From: Pseudescherichia vulneris NBRC 102420
Lineage (GTDB): Bacteria > Pseudomonadota > Gammaproteobacteria > Enterobacterales > Enterobacteriaceae
Reading direction: 5' to 3'
DNA: 64,000 bases
Assembly (NCBI RefSeq): GCF_000759795.1
Contig: NZ_BBMZ01000021.1
Coordinates: forward strand, 60,592 to 124,591
Numbering within the stretch: position 1 is the stretch's first letter; each line of letters starts with the position of its first letter. The notes beneath the pieces are model-generated. The model searched no databases. It saw only the letters and a program-made list of their open reading frames with translations, and had not been told where the DNA came from. The translations under genes were made by a program, and so were the position numbers. Shown here in pieces: positions 1 to 8,552 of this stretch.

Positions 1-1605
1 CAGCTGGAAAAACACCTTGCCGACATGGTTGCACAGGCTAACGCCGAGCTTAAGCGCAGCGCGCCGGGCGCAAACCTGGAGGTGTCCTCGCAGAACTACG
101 AGCGTGGCATCTTTAAAAGCCATCTCCAGCTGCTGGTCAAACCGGTCGCAGGTGGCGAGAACGCCTGGCTGAAGCCTGGACAGAGCGTGGTGCTGAACGA
201 GACGGTGGATCACGGTCCGTTCCCGTTTGCACAGCTTAAATCGTTTAATCTGATCCCGGCCATGGCATCGGTGAAAACCACCCTGGTGAATAACGATGTC
301 TCTAAGCCGCTGTTCGATATGGCTAAAGGCGAGTCGCCGGTAGAGGTGAATACCCGCATCGGCTACGGCGGTGATACCGGCTCCCATATCGCGTTTAAGC
401 CGTTAAGCTATGAGAACGAAGGTGAAAAAGTTGCCTTCAGCGGCGGTGAATTCCAGCTTGATGCCGATAAAGACGGCAACGCTATCTCCCTTAAGGGCGA
501 GGCGCAGAGCGGCCTGGTTAATACCGTTAACGAGTATGGTCAGCATGTGCAGGTCACCTTCAACAACCTGAAAACCGACGGCGACAGCAAGCGCGCGCAG
601 TTTGATGAGCACCTGGGCAACCAGAAGCTGAGCGTTGAGAAGCTGGCCGTTGCCGTAGAAAACAAAGAGATCGCAGTGATGGAAGGCACTGAGCTGAACG
701 TCAAAAACGATCTCGTCAACGACGGCAAAAACATCAACAGCCAGATCGACTACTCGGTTAACAGCCTGAAGATCCAGAGCCAGGATATGGGTAGCGGCAA
801 GCTGACCATGAAGATTGGCCAGATTGACGGTCAGGCATGGCACCAGTTCCGCCAGCAGTACAATGCGCAAAACCAGGCCCTGCTCTCTCAGCCTGAAGTG
901 ATGAAAGATCCGGCCATCTACCAGCAAAAATCCACCGAGGCGTTCTTTGGCGCCCTGCCGATGCTGTTAAAAGGTGAGCCGGTGATCACCGTTGCCCCGC
1001 TGAGCTGGAAAAACAGCAAAGGCGAGACCACGTTTAACCTGTCGCTGTTCATGAAAGATCCTGCTGCTACCCCTGCCGCCCCTGCACCGCAGACCCTGGC
1101 GCAGGAGGTGGATCGCAGCGTGAAGTCGCTGGAGAGCAAGCTGACCATTCCAATGGATATGGCCACCGAGTTTATGACTCAGATCGCTAAGCTACAGGGC
1201 TACCAGCAGGCAGATGCCGAAAAACTGGCGAACCAGCAGGTGAAAGGCCTGGCGGCGATGGGCCAGATGTTCCGCATCACCACGGTAGCGGATAACGCCA
1301 TCAGCACCAGCCTGCAGTACGCTAACGGTCAGATCGTCCTGAACGGGCAGAAGATGAGCCTTGATGAGTTTGTCGGCATGTTTGGTATGCCTGAGCTGGG
1401 TATGCCTCAGGCGGCACCTGCGCCTGCGCCGGTCCCTGCTCCTGCTCCGCAGGCAGTACCAGAAGCTGCCCCGGCTCCTGCTCCGCAGGCAGCACCGGAA
1501 GCGGCTCCAGTCCCTGCTCCGCAGGCGGCTCCGGAAGCGGCTCCCGCTCCTGCTCCGCAGGCGGCTCCGGAAGCTACGCCACCGGCAGCTGTGCCTCAGC
1601 AGTAA
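1..1605 (+). CDS. ydgA: YdgA, DUF945 family protein (5' end outside window)
   Basis: The frame is open from base 1, so the start lies upstream of the window. About 534 residues are visible against roughly 500 for the whole E. coli protein. The body matches E. coli YdgA (DUF945) along its length, for example VDHGPFP, LVNDGK and QQYNAQ. The family is exported or inner-membrane anchored in E. coli and its function is poorly defined; the N-terminal anchor is not visible here. The C-terminus carries a Pro/Ala-rich tail of about 60 residues that E. coli YdgA does not have (see the repeat at 1411-1577). The gene converges on malI and shares a hairpin with it. Confidence 0.93.
   Translation, partial: QLEKHLADMVAQANAELKRSAPGANLEVSSQNYERGIFKSHLQLLVKPVAGGENAWLKPGQSVVLNETVDHGPFPFAQLKSFNLIPAMASVKTTLVNNDVSKPLFDMAKGESPVEVNTRIGYGGDTGSHIAFKPLSYENEGEKVAFSGGEFQLDADKDGNAISLKGEAQSGLVNTVNEYGQHVQVTFNNLKTDGDSKRAQFDEHLGNQKLSVEKLAVAVENKEIAVMEGTELNVKNDLVNDGKNINSQIDYSVNSLKIQSQDMGSGKLTMKIGQIDGQAWHQFRQQYNAQNQALLSQPEVMKDPAIYQQKSTEAFFGALPMLLKGEPVITVAPLSWKNSKGETTFNLSLFMKDPAATPAAPAPQTLAQEVDRSVKSLESKLTIPMDMATEFMTQIAKLQGYQQADAEKLANQQVKGLAAMGQMFRITTVADNAISTSLQYANGQIVLNGQKMSLDEFVGMFGMPELGMPQAAPAPAPVPAPAPQAVPEAAPAPAPQAAPEAAPVPAPQAAPEAAPAPAPQAAPEATPPAAVPQQ
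1411..1577 (+). repeat. In-frame repeats encoding the Pro/Ala tail of YdgA
   Basis: About four imperfect copies of a 36-base unit, encoding variants of PAPAPQAAPEAA, lie in the last 60 codons of ydgA. Because the unit is a multiple of three, copy number can change without a frameshift. The tail is probably a flexible extended linker; that role is inferred. Confidence 0.8.
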
Positions 1606-1610
1606 TCCAC

Positions 1611-1637
1611 AAGCCCCTCTCCGGAGGGGCTATTTTT
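1611..1637 (+). terminator. Rho-independent terminator after ydgA
   Basis: An AGCCCCTC/GAGGGGCT hairpin is followed by TATTTTTTG, 5 bases after the ydgA stop. It overlaps the malI stop codon, so it sits exactly between the two convergent genes. Confidence 0.85.
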
Positions 1638-2658
1638 TGACAATGAGTCGGGCCTTGAGGGTCTGGCTGCGAGCAAGACTGTCCTCCTTCGCAATACGCT
1701 GCATGATCCGTTCCGCCAGGGTATATCCCATCTCCCGTGCAGGCGTTGTCACCCAGATAATCGGCAGTTCATCCAGCGCGCTCTCCGCGACGTCCGCAAA
1801 GGCGGCCAGCGTCACCTGCTGCTCAAAGTAGCTGTCCATCCCTGCCTCACCGCTCTGACGTCCCGCACGCATTAAGCCGAACCAGGCCCCCCGAGCAATA
1901 ACGTCGTTGTAACAGACCACCGCGCTGATGGTGGGATTATGCCGTAGCAGCGCAGCGACCGCTTCAGCGCTCTGCTTCTGGCTGGTGTCGCACTCCACGA
2001 CCCATTCACTGTGAAAGGGTAAGCCATATTTCAGCAGGGTGGCGCAGTAGCCGCCTACTCTCTCGGCCCGCGTTAGCGAGGCGCTGTTGCCCCCCAGCCA
2101 GGCAATACGCTGATGACCGCGCTGAATCAGATACTCGGTGAGCATCTGGGCCGCCTGCATGTTATCCGGCCTGACGCAGTCAGCATCATCCAGATAGCTG
2201 GCGCGAGAGGCAAACACCAGCGGAATGCCCTGCTCTGCGGCGCACGCCTGCAGCTCGCCACTGACCCCCGCGCCTCCGGCGATGACGACGCCGTCCACCC
2301 CCTGTGCTAGCAGGGTGTTAAAGCGCTGGAGGAGCTGGTCGCCGCCGTCGCCACCGTGCAGGAGAAACACCATCCGTCCCTGGGCTTCAAGCGCCTCCGT
2401 CAGCCCTGCCGTCAGTTCGGCATAAAACGGTGAAGAGAGGTTGCGTACGATCAGGCCAATCACGCCGCTCTGCCCGCCGCGCAGGGCGGAAGCCTGGCGG
2501 TTACGGACAAAGCCCAGTCGCTCGATAGTTTGGTTCACGCGCTCGCCGGTGGCCGTAGAGATACGGCCCTTGCCGCTGAGCACCAGCGAAACGGTGCTAA
2601 CGGAAACCCCGGCCGCGACGGCCACATCGTTAATGGTTATTTTTTTTGGCGTCATCAT
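1630..2658 (-). CDS. malI: MalI, LacI-family repressor of malXY
   Basis: 342 residues, the same length as E. coli MalI and highly similar throughout. An N-terminal LacI-type helix-turn-helix covers about residues 6-30 (VAAGVSVSTVSLVLSG), with a hinge helix containing NRQASALRGG near residue 55, then a periplasmic-binding-protein-like effector domain. In E. coli it represses the divergent malXY operon; the inducer is not firmly known. Two palindromes of the MalI type lie in the 173-base gap to malX. The start could be either of two adjacent Met codons (2658 or 2655). Confidence 0.95.
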   Translation of the reverse strand: MMTPKKITINDVAVAAGVSVSTVSLVLSGKGRISTATGERVNQTIERLGFVRNRQASALRGGQSGVIGLIVRNLSSPFYAELTAGLTEALEAQGRMVFLLHGGDGGDQLLQRFNTLLAQGVDGVVIAGGAGVSGELQACAAEQGIPLVFASRASYLDDADCVRPDNMQAAQMLTEYLIQRGHQRIAWLGGNSASLTRAERVGGYCATLLKYGLPFHSEWVVECDTSQKQSAEAVAALLRHNPTISAVVCYNDVIARGAWFGLMRAGRQSGEAGMDSYFEQQVTLAAFADVAESALDELPIIWVTTPAREMGYTLAERIMQRIAKEDSLARSQTLKARLIVKK

Positions 2659-2686
2659 AAAAAAGCAAATCCCTGGTACTGGCTTA

Positions 2687-2702
2687 GATAAAACGATTTA
2701 TC
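2687..2702. promoter_or_regulatory. MalI operator proximal to malI
   Basis: GATAAAACGATTTATC differs at one position from the published E. coli MalI operator palindrome GATAAAACGTTTTATC. It lies 28 bases upstream of malI, consistent with autoregulation. Confidence 0.8.
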
Positions 2703-2740
2703 TATAGGACATATTTATACACTGAGTTATCGCTCAGCAT

Positions 2741-2756
2741 TGTGATTTGTAGCGCA
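2741..2756. promoter_or_regulatory. Possible CRP site between malI and malX
   Basis: TGTGATTTGTAGCGCA has one perfect CRP half-site (TGTGA) and a poor second half. Its position, just upstream of the malX-proximal operator, and the known CRP dependence of malX in E. coli are the main support. Confidence 0.4.
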
Positions 2757-2765
2757 TAAAATTTA

Positions 2766-2781
2766 GGTAAAACGTTTTATC
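2766..2781. promoter_or_regulatory. MalI operator proximal to malX
   Basis: GGTAAAACGTTTTATC matches the E. coli MalI operator at 15 of 16 positions. It lies 50 bases upstream of the malX start, overlapping the expected promoter. Confidence 0.85.
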
Positions 2782-2831
2782 TTTCTCGCACAACAACCTC
2801 ATCTGCATCTCTTTTCGACAAGGAGTCGTTT

Positions 2832-4424
2832 ATGACGACGAAAACCGTACAGAAAATTACGCTGTGGGAATTTTTCCAGCAGTTGGGCAAAACCTTCATG
2901 CTGCCCGTCGCGTTACTCTCCTTTTGCGGGATCATGTTAGGCATCGGCAGCTCGCTAAGCAGCCGTGACGTCATGACCCTGATCCCTGTTCTGGGCAATC
3001 CGGTGTTGCAGGCTATCTTCATCTGGATGAGTAAAATCGGCTCCTTCGCCTTTAGTTTCCTGCCGGTGATGTTCTGCATCGCCATTCCGCTAGGGCTGGC
3101 GCGTGAGAATAAAGGCATCGCTGCCTTTGCCGGTTTTGTCGGCTATGCGGTGATGAACCTGGCCGTTAACTTCTGGCTGACGGCAAAAGGTATTCTGCCC
3201 ACCACCGATGCGGCGCTGCTGAAGGCCTACAACATTCAGAACGTGCTGGGGATCCAGTCCATTGATACCGGGATCCTCGGCGCGGTGATTGCCGGGGTGA
3301 TTGTCTGGCTGCTGCATGAACGTTTTCACACCATCAGGCTACCCGACGCGCTCGCCTTTTTTGGCGGCACCCGCTTCGTTCCGATTATTACCACCGTGGC
3401 GATGGGACTGGTTGGCCTGGTGATCCCACTCATCTGGCCCGTCTTCGCCATGGGGATCCGTGGCCTGGGCCAGATCATTAACAGCGCGGGTGATTTTGGG
3501 CCGATGATCTTCGGTACCGGCGAGCGTCTGCTGCTGCCGTTTGGCTTACAGCATATTCTGGTTGCCCTGATCCGTTTCACCGACGCAGGCGGCACCCAGG
3601 AGGTCTGCGGTCATACCGTCAGCGGCGCGCTGACCATCTTCCAGGCCCAGCTGAGCTGCCCGACCACCCACGGCTTTTCTGAAAGCGCCACGCGCTTCCT
3701 CTCTCAGGGAAAAATGCCTGCCTTCCTGGGCGGCCTGCCTGGCGCGGCGCTGGCAATGTACCACTGCGCCCGCCCGGAGAACCGTCATAAAATTAAGGGC
3801 CTGTTGATTTCCGGCCTGATTGCCTGCGTTGTTGGCGGCACCACGGAACCGTTAGAGTTCCTGTTCCTGTTCGTCGCCCCGGTGCTCTACCTGATTCACG
3901 CCCTGCTCACCGGCCTCGGCTTTACGGTGATGGCCGTACTTGGCGTCACCATCGGCAACACCGACGGCAACGTGATTGATTTTGTGGTATTCGGCATGCT
4001 GCACGGTCTGGCCACCAAGTGGTATCTTGTGCCGGTGGTTGCCGCCGTCTGGTTTGCGGTGTACTACATCATCTTCCGCTTCGCTATCCTGCATTTTAAT
4101 TTGAAAACGCCGGGCCGGGATATCGAAACGGCCACCACCGTGGAGAAGACAATGGCAGGCGCGCTGGGACGCTCCGGCTATAACGTTCCGGCCATCCTCG
4201 CCGCGCTGGGCGGAAGTGAAAATATTGTCAGCCTTGATAACTGCATCACCCGTCTGCGGCTGTCCGTTAATGATATGTCGCGGGTGAATGTGCAGGCGCT
4301 TAAGGACAATCGCGCCATTGGCGTGGTCCAGCTCAACCAGCACAACTTACAGGTGGTGATTGGGCCGCAGGTCCAGTCGGTAAAAGATGAGATGGAAGCC
4401 CTGATGAACTCGGTGCAGGCATAA
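2832..4424 (+). CDS. malX: MalX, PTS permease EIICB of the glucose/maltose type
   Basis: 530 residues, equal to E. coli MalX. The N-terminal membrane EIIC domain occupies about residues 1-420 with ten or so hydrophobic segments and the conserved GGTTEPLEF sequence; the C-terminal EIIB domain carries the phosphorylated Cys471 in DNCITRLRLSV. In E. coli it can transport glucose and maltose by facilitated diffusion and is thought to be a PTS permease of uncertain natural substrate. AAGGAG lies 8 bases before the ATG. It is followed by malY after 11 bases, forming an operon controlled by MalI. Confidence 0.95.
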   Translation: MTTKTVQKITLWEFFQQLGKTFMLPVALLSFCGIMLGIGSSLSSRDVMTLIPVLGNPVLQAIFIWMSKIGSFAFSFLPVMFCIAIPLGLARENKGIAAFAGFVGYAVMNLAVNFWLTAKGILPTTDAALLKAYNIQNVLGIQSIDTGILGAVIAGVIVWLLHERFHTIRLPDALAFFGGTRFVPIITTVAMGLVGLVIPLIWPVFAMGIRGLGQIINSAGDFGPMIFGTGERLLLPFGLQHILVALIRFTDAGGTQEVCGHTVSGALTIFQAQLSCPTTHGFSESATRFLSQGKMPAFLGGLPGAALAMYHCARPENRHKIKGLLISGLIACVVGGTTEPLEFLFLFVAPVLYLIHALLTGLGFTVMAVLGVTIGNTDGNVIDFVVFGMLHGLATKWYLVPVVAAVWFAVYYIIFRFAILHFNLKTPGRDIETATTVEKTMAGALGRSGYNVPAILAALGGSENIVSLDNCITRLRLSVNDMSRVNVQALKDNRAIGVVQLNQHNLQVVIGPQVQSVKDEMEALMNSVQA

Positions 4425-4435
4425 AGGATAAGGCT

Positions 4436-5608
4436 ATGTTTGATTTTTCAACGGCGATCGATCGGCATGGAACATGGTGTACGCAGTGGGATTACGTGGC
4501 CGATCGCTTTGGCGTGGCTGACCTGCTGCCCTTCACTATTTCAGATATGGATTTTGCGACCGCCCCCTGCATTCTTGACGCCATCCAGCAGCGGCTGGCG
4601 CACGGCGTGCTGGGCTACAGCCGCTGGAAGAATGAGGATTTCCTTGGGGCGGTGTGCCACTGGTATGGGACCCGCTTTGCCACTGAGATCGATCCCGAGA
4701 CCCTCGTCTACGGGCCGTCGGTGATCTACATGGCCTCGGAGCTGATCCGCCAGTGGTCCGCGCCGGGAGACGCGGTCGCCATCCACACTCCGGCCTACGA
4801 TGCGTTTTACAAAGCCATTGAGGGAAACCAGCGTCGCGTCCTAAGCGTGCCGCTGGAAAAAACTGCTACCGGCTGGGTAAGCGATTTAGCGGCCCTGGAG
4901 GCCGTGCTCTCCCTGCCGGAGACGAAAATCCTGCTGCTGTGCAGCCCGCATAATCCGACGGGTAAAGTGTGGACGCGTGAAGAGCTGGAGGCGATGGCTA
5001 TGCTCTGCGAGCGTCATGGCGTCCGGGTGATTAGTGACGAGATCCATATGGATATGGTATGGGGCGAGAAGACGCACACGCCCTGGTGTCAGGTGGGACG
5101 AGGCGAGTGGGCGCTGCTCACCTCCGGGTCGAAAAGCTTCAATATTCCGGCCCTCACCGGGGCGTACGGCATTATCAGCGACGCGCGACGCCGTGACGAC
5201 TACCTCGCTGCGCTCAAGGGCCGGGACGGACTCTCCTCCCCGGCGGTGCTTTCGCTCTGCGCACATATTGCCGCCTACCGGGAAGGTGCCCCCTGGCTGG
5301 AAGCGCTTCGCACCTACCTGCAGGATAATATGGCGGCCATCGCCAGCCAGCTGAATCAGGCGTTTCCCCAGCTTAATTGGCAGCCACCCGAGGCAAGCTA
5401 TCTGGCGTGGATTGACCTGCGCCCGCTTAATCTCGACGATCGTGCGTTGCAGGATGTCCTTATCCACCAGCAGAAAGTGGCGATTATGCCGGGGTACACC
5501 TATGGTCCCGAAGGGAACGGGTTTGTCCGGCTGAATGCGGGCTGCCCAAGGGCGAAGCTGGATGAAGGGCTGGGCAGATTGATTGCAGGGGTCAATGCCT
5601 TGCTATAA
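4436..5608 (+). CDS. malY: MalY, PLP-dependent cystathionine beta-lyase
   Basis: 390 residues, equal to E. coli MalY. Fold type I aminotransferase-like enzyme with the PLP-binding lysine at K233 in SGSKSFNIP and the upstream CSPHNPTGKVW and ISDEIHMD motifs of the fold. E. coli MalY cleaves C-S bonds of cystathionine and cysteine to give pyruvate and ammonia, and also binds and restrains the activator MalT. Second gene of the malXY operon. Downstream, instead of add as in E. coli, comes a permease on the opposite strand. Confidence 0.95.
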   Translation: MFDFSTAIDRHGTWCTQWDYVADRFGVADLLPFTISDMDFATAPCILDAIQQRLAHGVLGYSRWKNEDFLGAVCHWYGTRFATEIDPETLVYGPSVIYMASELIRQWSAPGDAVAIHTPAYDAFYKAIEGNQRRVLSVPLEKTATGWVSDLAALEAVLSLPETKILLLCSPHNPTGKVWTREELEAMAMLCERHGVRVISDEIHMDMVWGEKTHTPWCQVGRGEWALLTSGSKSFNIPALTGAYGIISDARRRDDYLAALKGRDGLSSPAVLSLCAHIAAYREGAPWLEALRTYLQDNMAAIASQLNQAFPQLNWQPPEASYLAWIDLRPLNLDDRALQDVLIHQQKVAIMPGYTYGPEGNGFVRLNAGCPRAKLDEGLGRLIAGVNALL

Positions 5609-5615
5609 CTTTTGC

Positions 5616-5664
5616 TGCGCAAGGCAAAGTGGCGGAAGACCTTACCACCAGCTTGCCTTGCGCA
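5616..5664. repeat. 12-bp inverted repeat after malY
   Basis: TGCGCAAGGCAA (5616-5627) and TTGCCTTGCGCA (5653-5664) form a perfect inverted repeat with a 25-base spacer, 7 bases after the malY stop. No T-run follows on either strand, so it is a poor classical terminator. The right arm contains CCTTGCGCAA, which recurs at 13670-13679 before add. Confidence 0.7.
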
Positions 5665-5719
5665 AATGAATTACATACTGAGCCTCGCTGTTTCAGCGTT
5701 GTTATGCCATCAGCGCTGA

Positions 5720-6985
5720 TTAAAACATGGTCCAGAGCAAGGCAGATAGCGTCGCCAGCCCGCCCAGAATGACCAGCCATACCGTCACGCCGCGAAGCTG
5801 CGCCAGCACGGGGCGGGTGTATATGAGGTAAGCGGGGATAAGGAACAGGATCACCGCAATCAGAGGTCCACAGAACGTTTCAATCAGGTTGAGCACATCT
5901 GGATCCGCGTAAACGATACCAAAGGTCAGCAGGAATAGCGCCAGAGAGGCCATGCGCTTGCTGATGCTCGCCTTTTTACCGGACACGCTGGCGGCCAACT
6001 GGCCGAAGGTCTCTGCGACCGACAGACCCACGCCCAGGAAGGATTTCGTCATACCGATGATAGCGATGAGCGGGGCAACATGGTACATCAGGTTGAAATC
6101 ACCGTTCCCCTTCATCACTGACAGCACATTCAAGTTCTCCGCCTTCGCCCGCAAAAAGCTGTCATGCGGGATACTCAGCACGCAACTCAGCACGAAAAAG
6201 ATGATACTGGTGAAGATGGCTATATAGGCGATGCGGATCACGAATAACGCCTTGCTTTCACCCTCCGATTTCTTTTCCCTGTAGCTGGCGCTCAGCGGGG
6301 ACACCATAGGCGCGCAGCAAAACGAGAAGGTAATGAGCGGCAGTGTCAGCCAGATATTTTTCAGCGTCACCGGCAGCGGCGTGGCTTTCATATCAGCGGC
6401 CGCGCCGGTCAGGTTTGACAGATGCCAGTGCGGGATGAGCGATACGGCGATCAGCAGCACAGATGCAGCGAATGGCAGCGCCAGCGCACTCATGATGGCC
6501 ACGACTCTGTCTCGCCCCTTGCTCAGCACCACATACAGGGCAGCGACCACGATAAACGACAACGGCCCACGGTTGATGGCGGTAATGTGCAGATGTTCAA
6601 CCAGGAAATTATCAAGCGCATTAATCAGCGCGACCCCGTAAACCAGGGTTACCGGGAAGAATGTCACGCAGTAGAATAGCGTGATCAGTTTTGCACCACG
6701 ACCGCTGAAGAAAGAGCCAAAGATCGGCAGCGTGCCTTTTTCGGTCTGCTCCTCGCGCATGTACACACGGCACAGGAGCAAATGCGGCATCAGGGATAAC
6801 GGCAGGCCCAGCAGGAGCATTACCAGGAAGATCACCGGGCCGCGCGTGCCGATTTCCACGGGCAGGAACAGCGTTCCCGCCCCGACCGCTGTGCCATACA
6901 GGCCCAGCGTCCAAAGGTTGTCCTGCCAGTGCCAGCGACGGTGTGGTGTAATGTTGTCTGGGATAGTTGTGACTTTATTCATCAT
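5720..6985 (-). CDS. HAAAP-family amino acid permease (serine/threonine-type)
   Basis: 421 residues with about eleven hydrophobic segments and the family signature near the N-terminus (GTAVGAGTLFLPV, about residues 31-43). It belongs to the hydroxy/aromatic amino acid permease family with SdaC, TdcC, YhaO and YqeG, which import amino acids with protons across the inner membrane. Length and overall character are closest to YhaO/YqeG-type members, but the substrate cannot be read from the sequence. It converges on malY, an enzyme that degrades sulfur amino acids; a functional link is only a guess. A short ORF (6975-7094) overlaps its start by 11 bases. Start could be either of two consecutive Met codons. 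Confidence 0.85.
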   Translation of the reverse strand: MMNKVTTIPDNITPHRRWHWQDNLWTLGLYGTAVGAGTLFLPVEIGTRGPVIFLVMLLLGLPLSLMPHLLLCRVYMREEQTEKGTLPIFGSFFSGRGAKLITLFYCVTFFPVTLVYGVALINALDNFLVEHLHITAINRGPLSFIVVAALYVVLSKGRDRVVAIMSALALPFAASVLLIAVSLIPHWHLSNLTGAAADMKATPLPVTLKNIWLTLPLITFSFCCAPMVSPLSASYREKKSEGESKALFVIRIAYIAIFTSIIFFVLSCVLSIPHDSFLRAKAENLNVLSVMKGNGDFNLMYHVAPLIAIIGMTKSFLGVGLSVAETFGQLAASVSGKKASISKRMASLALFLLTFGIVYADPDVLNLIETFCGPLIAVILFLIPAYLIYTRPVLAQLRGVTVWLVILGGLATLSALLWTMF

Positions 6986-7094
6986 GTTTTACCGCGTTGA
7001 TAGTGAGGGCGACGGCGACGTTTCTTAAGGGTTTGTCTTCTTGTAGTCGTCGTTTTGCCATCACATCGCTGGCGGAAAGGATTTGCTTTCGCAT
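6975..7094 (-). CDS. Possible 39-residue leader ORF coupled to the permease
   Basis: The peptide begins MRKQILSASDVMAKRR and ends NAVKHDE. It has AAGG 8 bases before its ATG and its stop codon overlaps the first two ATGs of the permease gene. That arrangement suits translational coupling. It has no recognised domain and no obvious run of one amino acid of the kind used in attenuation. It could equally be a chance ORF. Confidence 0.35.
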   Translation of the reverse strand: MRKQILSASDVMAKRRLQEDKPLRNVAVALTINAVKHDE

Positions 7095-7423
7095 ACCGTA
7101 AACCTTATGAGTATGCCTGCAAACAATTATCGTTATTAGTTGATTATGCTTTAACAGGCGGTTAATTAGGAAAGGCATTTGTTGAATTAACGAAAAAAAT
7201 AACGCCTGACTTTCCCTGCCTGCACGCCTGTTAATTAAAAAATAAATACCTTTCTTATTAATTACCATAAGCAACAGTGAGAGTGTTACTAAAGGGCGCG
7301 CTTATTCGATCATTTTATAGTGAGTGGTAATGTACCTCCCTGCACGGCATTAAAAAAACAGAGTCAAAACAATTCTATAACCCACACGTATCTTTATTAT
7401 ACGCTGCGCCTGATCGGTTAAAT
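7095..7423. other. AT-rich intergenic region upstream of the permease
   Basis: No convincing gene. It is richer in A and T than its surroundings, with several TTAATTA-type runs, and must contain the promoter for the minus-strand permease. I could not place a promoter with confidence. Confidence 0.5.
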
Positions 7424-7457
7424 GTCCTGTGCCTGAAACGTTGTTCAGGCACAGGAC
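7424..7457 (-). terminator. Perfect 14-bp hairpin after the YcaC-like gene
   Basis: GTCCTGTGCCTGAA and TTCAGGCACAGGAC pair perfectly around a 6-base loop, 35 bases past the stop of the minus-strand hydrolase gene. Only a weak U-rich stretch (CATTTAA) follows on that strand, so it may be a terminator or an RNA-stabilising hairpin. Confidence 0.6.
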
Positions 7458-7492
7458 GTTAAGAGGCGGGTAATAGGAGGAATGCCCTGAGT

Positions 7493-8161
7493 TTATTTAT
7501 AATGTTCCAGATTGGTTTCAGGACCTGTTTTGGCAATTTCCTGTGCTTTGCCAAAACTTTCAATCAGGCACTTATACTCCGGACATACATGCTCTGCAAG
7601 GATCTCGGCGAAGCGGGAGCCTTCAGCACGGTTCCACGTTCTCATTAATTCAGCGACAATGGCAAACGTATCTGTCGGAATCGCGCCAGCCTGCGCCACG
7701 CGCGCAATGGTCGTGTCGGTCGCGATTTTAGACCAGTTGCCCGAGGCATCCACAACACAGTAAACCTTATACCCCTCCTGAACTGCGCTAACCGCAGGGA
7801 ACGCCATGCAAACGCTGGTGAGTGTGCCGGCAATAATCAGGGTCTTTCGGCCTGTCTTTTCGACTTCTTTCACAAACGCCGGATTGTCCCACGTATTAAT
7901 CTGTCCGGTACGCGGAACATAAACGGCGTGGGGAGCATACTGGTGAATCTCTGGGATCAGCGGACCATTGGGACCGTCAGGAACAGAGGCCGTTGTGATC
8001 ACCGGGATATTTAACAGTGTGGCAGTCTTGGCAATCGCTGTAACATAATTGCGCAGGTCAGGGACAGGCATATCACGTACCGTATTGAATAATCCACTCT
8101 GATGATCAATGAGTAAAATTACAGCATCATCAGCATCAATCATACCGTTGGTTGCAGCCAT
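7493..8161 (-). CDS. YcaC-like cysteine hydrolase, isochorismatase superfamily
   Basis: 222 residues. The isochorismatase-like catalytic triad is visible as D19 (LIDHQSG), K106 ([10 protein letters not shown]) and C118 ([10 protein letters not shown]). The overall sequence resembles E. coli YcaC (208 residues), a soluble octameric hydrolase of unknown substrate. Relatives hydrolyse amides or enol ethers, so the exact reaction is open. It is transcribed divergently from a nitrilase-family gene 391 bases away, which suggests a small nitrogen-scavenging module but does not prove one. A strong hairpin follows it. Confidence 0.85.
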   Translation of the reverse strand: MAATNGMIDADDAVILLIDHQSGLFNTVRDMPVPDLRNYVTAIAKTATLLNIPVITTASVPDGPNGPLIPEIHQYAPHAVYVPRTGQINTWDNPAFVKEVEKTGRKTLIIAGTLTSVCMAFPAVSAVQEGYKVYCVVDASGNWSKIATDTTIARVAQAGAIPTDTFAIVAELMRTWNRAEGSRFAEILAEHVCPEYKCLIESFGKAQEIAKTGPETNLEHYK

Positions 8162-8552
8162 ATTTATATCCTCATTATTACTGTTTAAATGCCGTCAGCT
8201 ATCCCGGCACCGTGGTTAAATATCCCTTCACCAGGCCTTTAATCCATTGATATACCAAAATTAATAGTAGCCTGATTCAGAAAAAATGCAGCCTATTATC
8301 AGGGCAATGTCTGTCATGATATTTCCTGTGTTGCTGACCATCATCGCAGACTGGACGGTTCGGCATAAAAGTTCAGGAGGCAGAAGAGGAGACTGCAAAG
8401 CATGTCCATTATAGGTATCCCGCGTTACTGTCCGCTATGTGCCAGAAGTAGGCGTTTCAGTAAGAACCCCATCGGTGCCGTCTTAGAAAGATGACGTATG
8501 ATGTTTATTTTTGTATGGTAACTGACGATTTCAACAACACTGCGGGAGTAAC
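8162..8552. other. Divergent intergenic region between two hydrolase genes
   Basis: 391 bases with no supported gene. It should hold promoters for both flanking genes and contains one copy of a dispersed GTCCGC-type hairpin sequence (8429-8458). A 30-codon ORF at 8402-8494 overlaps that repeat and was not accepted. Confidence 0.5.
8429..8458. repeat. Dispersed hairpin element, copy 1
   Basis: The element starts TGTCCGCTATGTGCCAGAAG and closely resembles the one at 11666-11695. The two lie in the same orientation and bracket the nitrilase-LysR-MFS segment. In this copy the hairpin (GTCCGC against AGGCG) is imperfect. Confidence 0.55.

Noticed and set aside
5616..5664. Inverted repeat after malY as a Rho-independent terminator
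   Set aside because: The loop is 25 bases and no T-run follows on either strand; listed as a repeat instead.
8402..8494. 30-codon ORF (MSIIGIPRYCPLC...) upstream of the nitrilase gene, with GAGGAG before it
   Set aside because: It runs through the dispersed hairpin repeat at 8429-8458 and has no coupling to a gene, so coding is unlikely.
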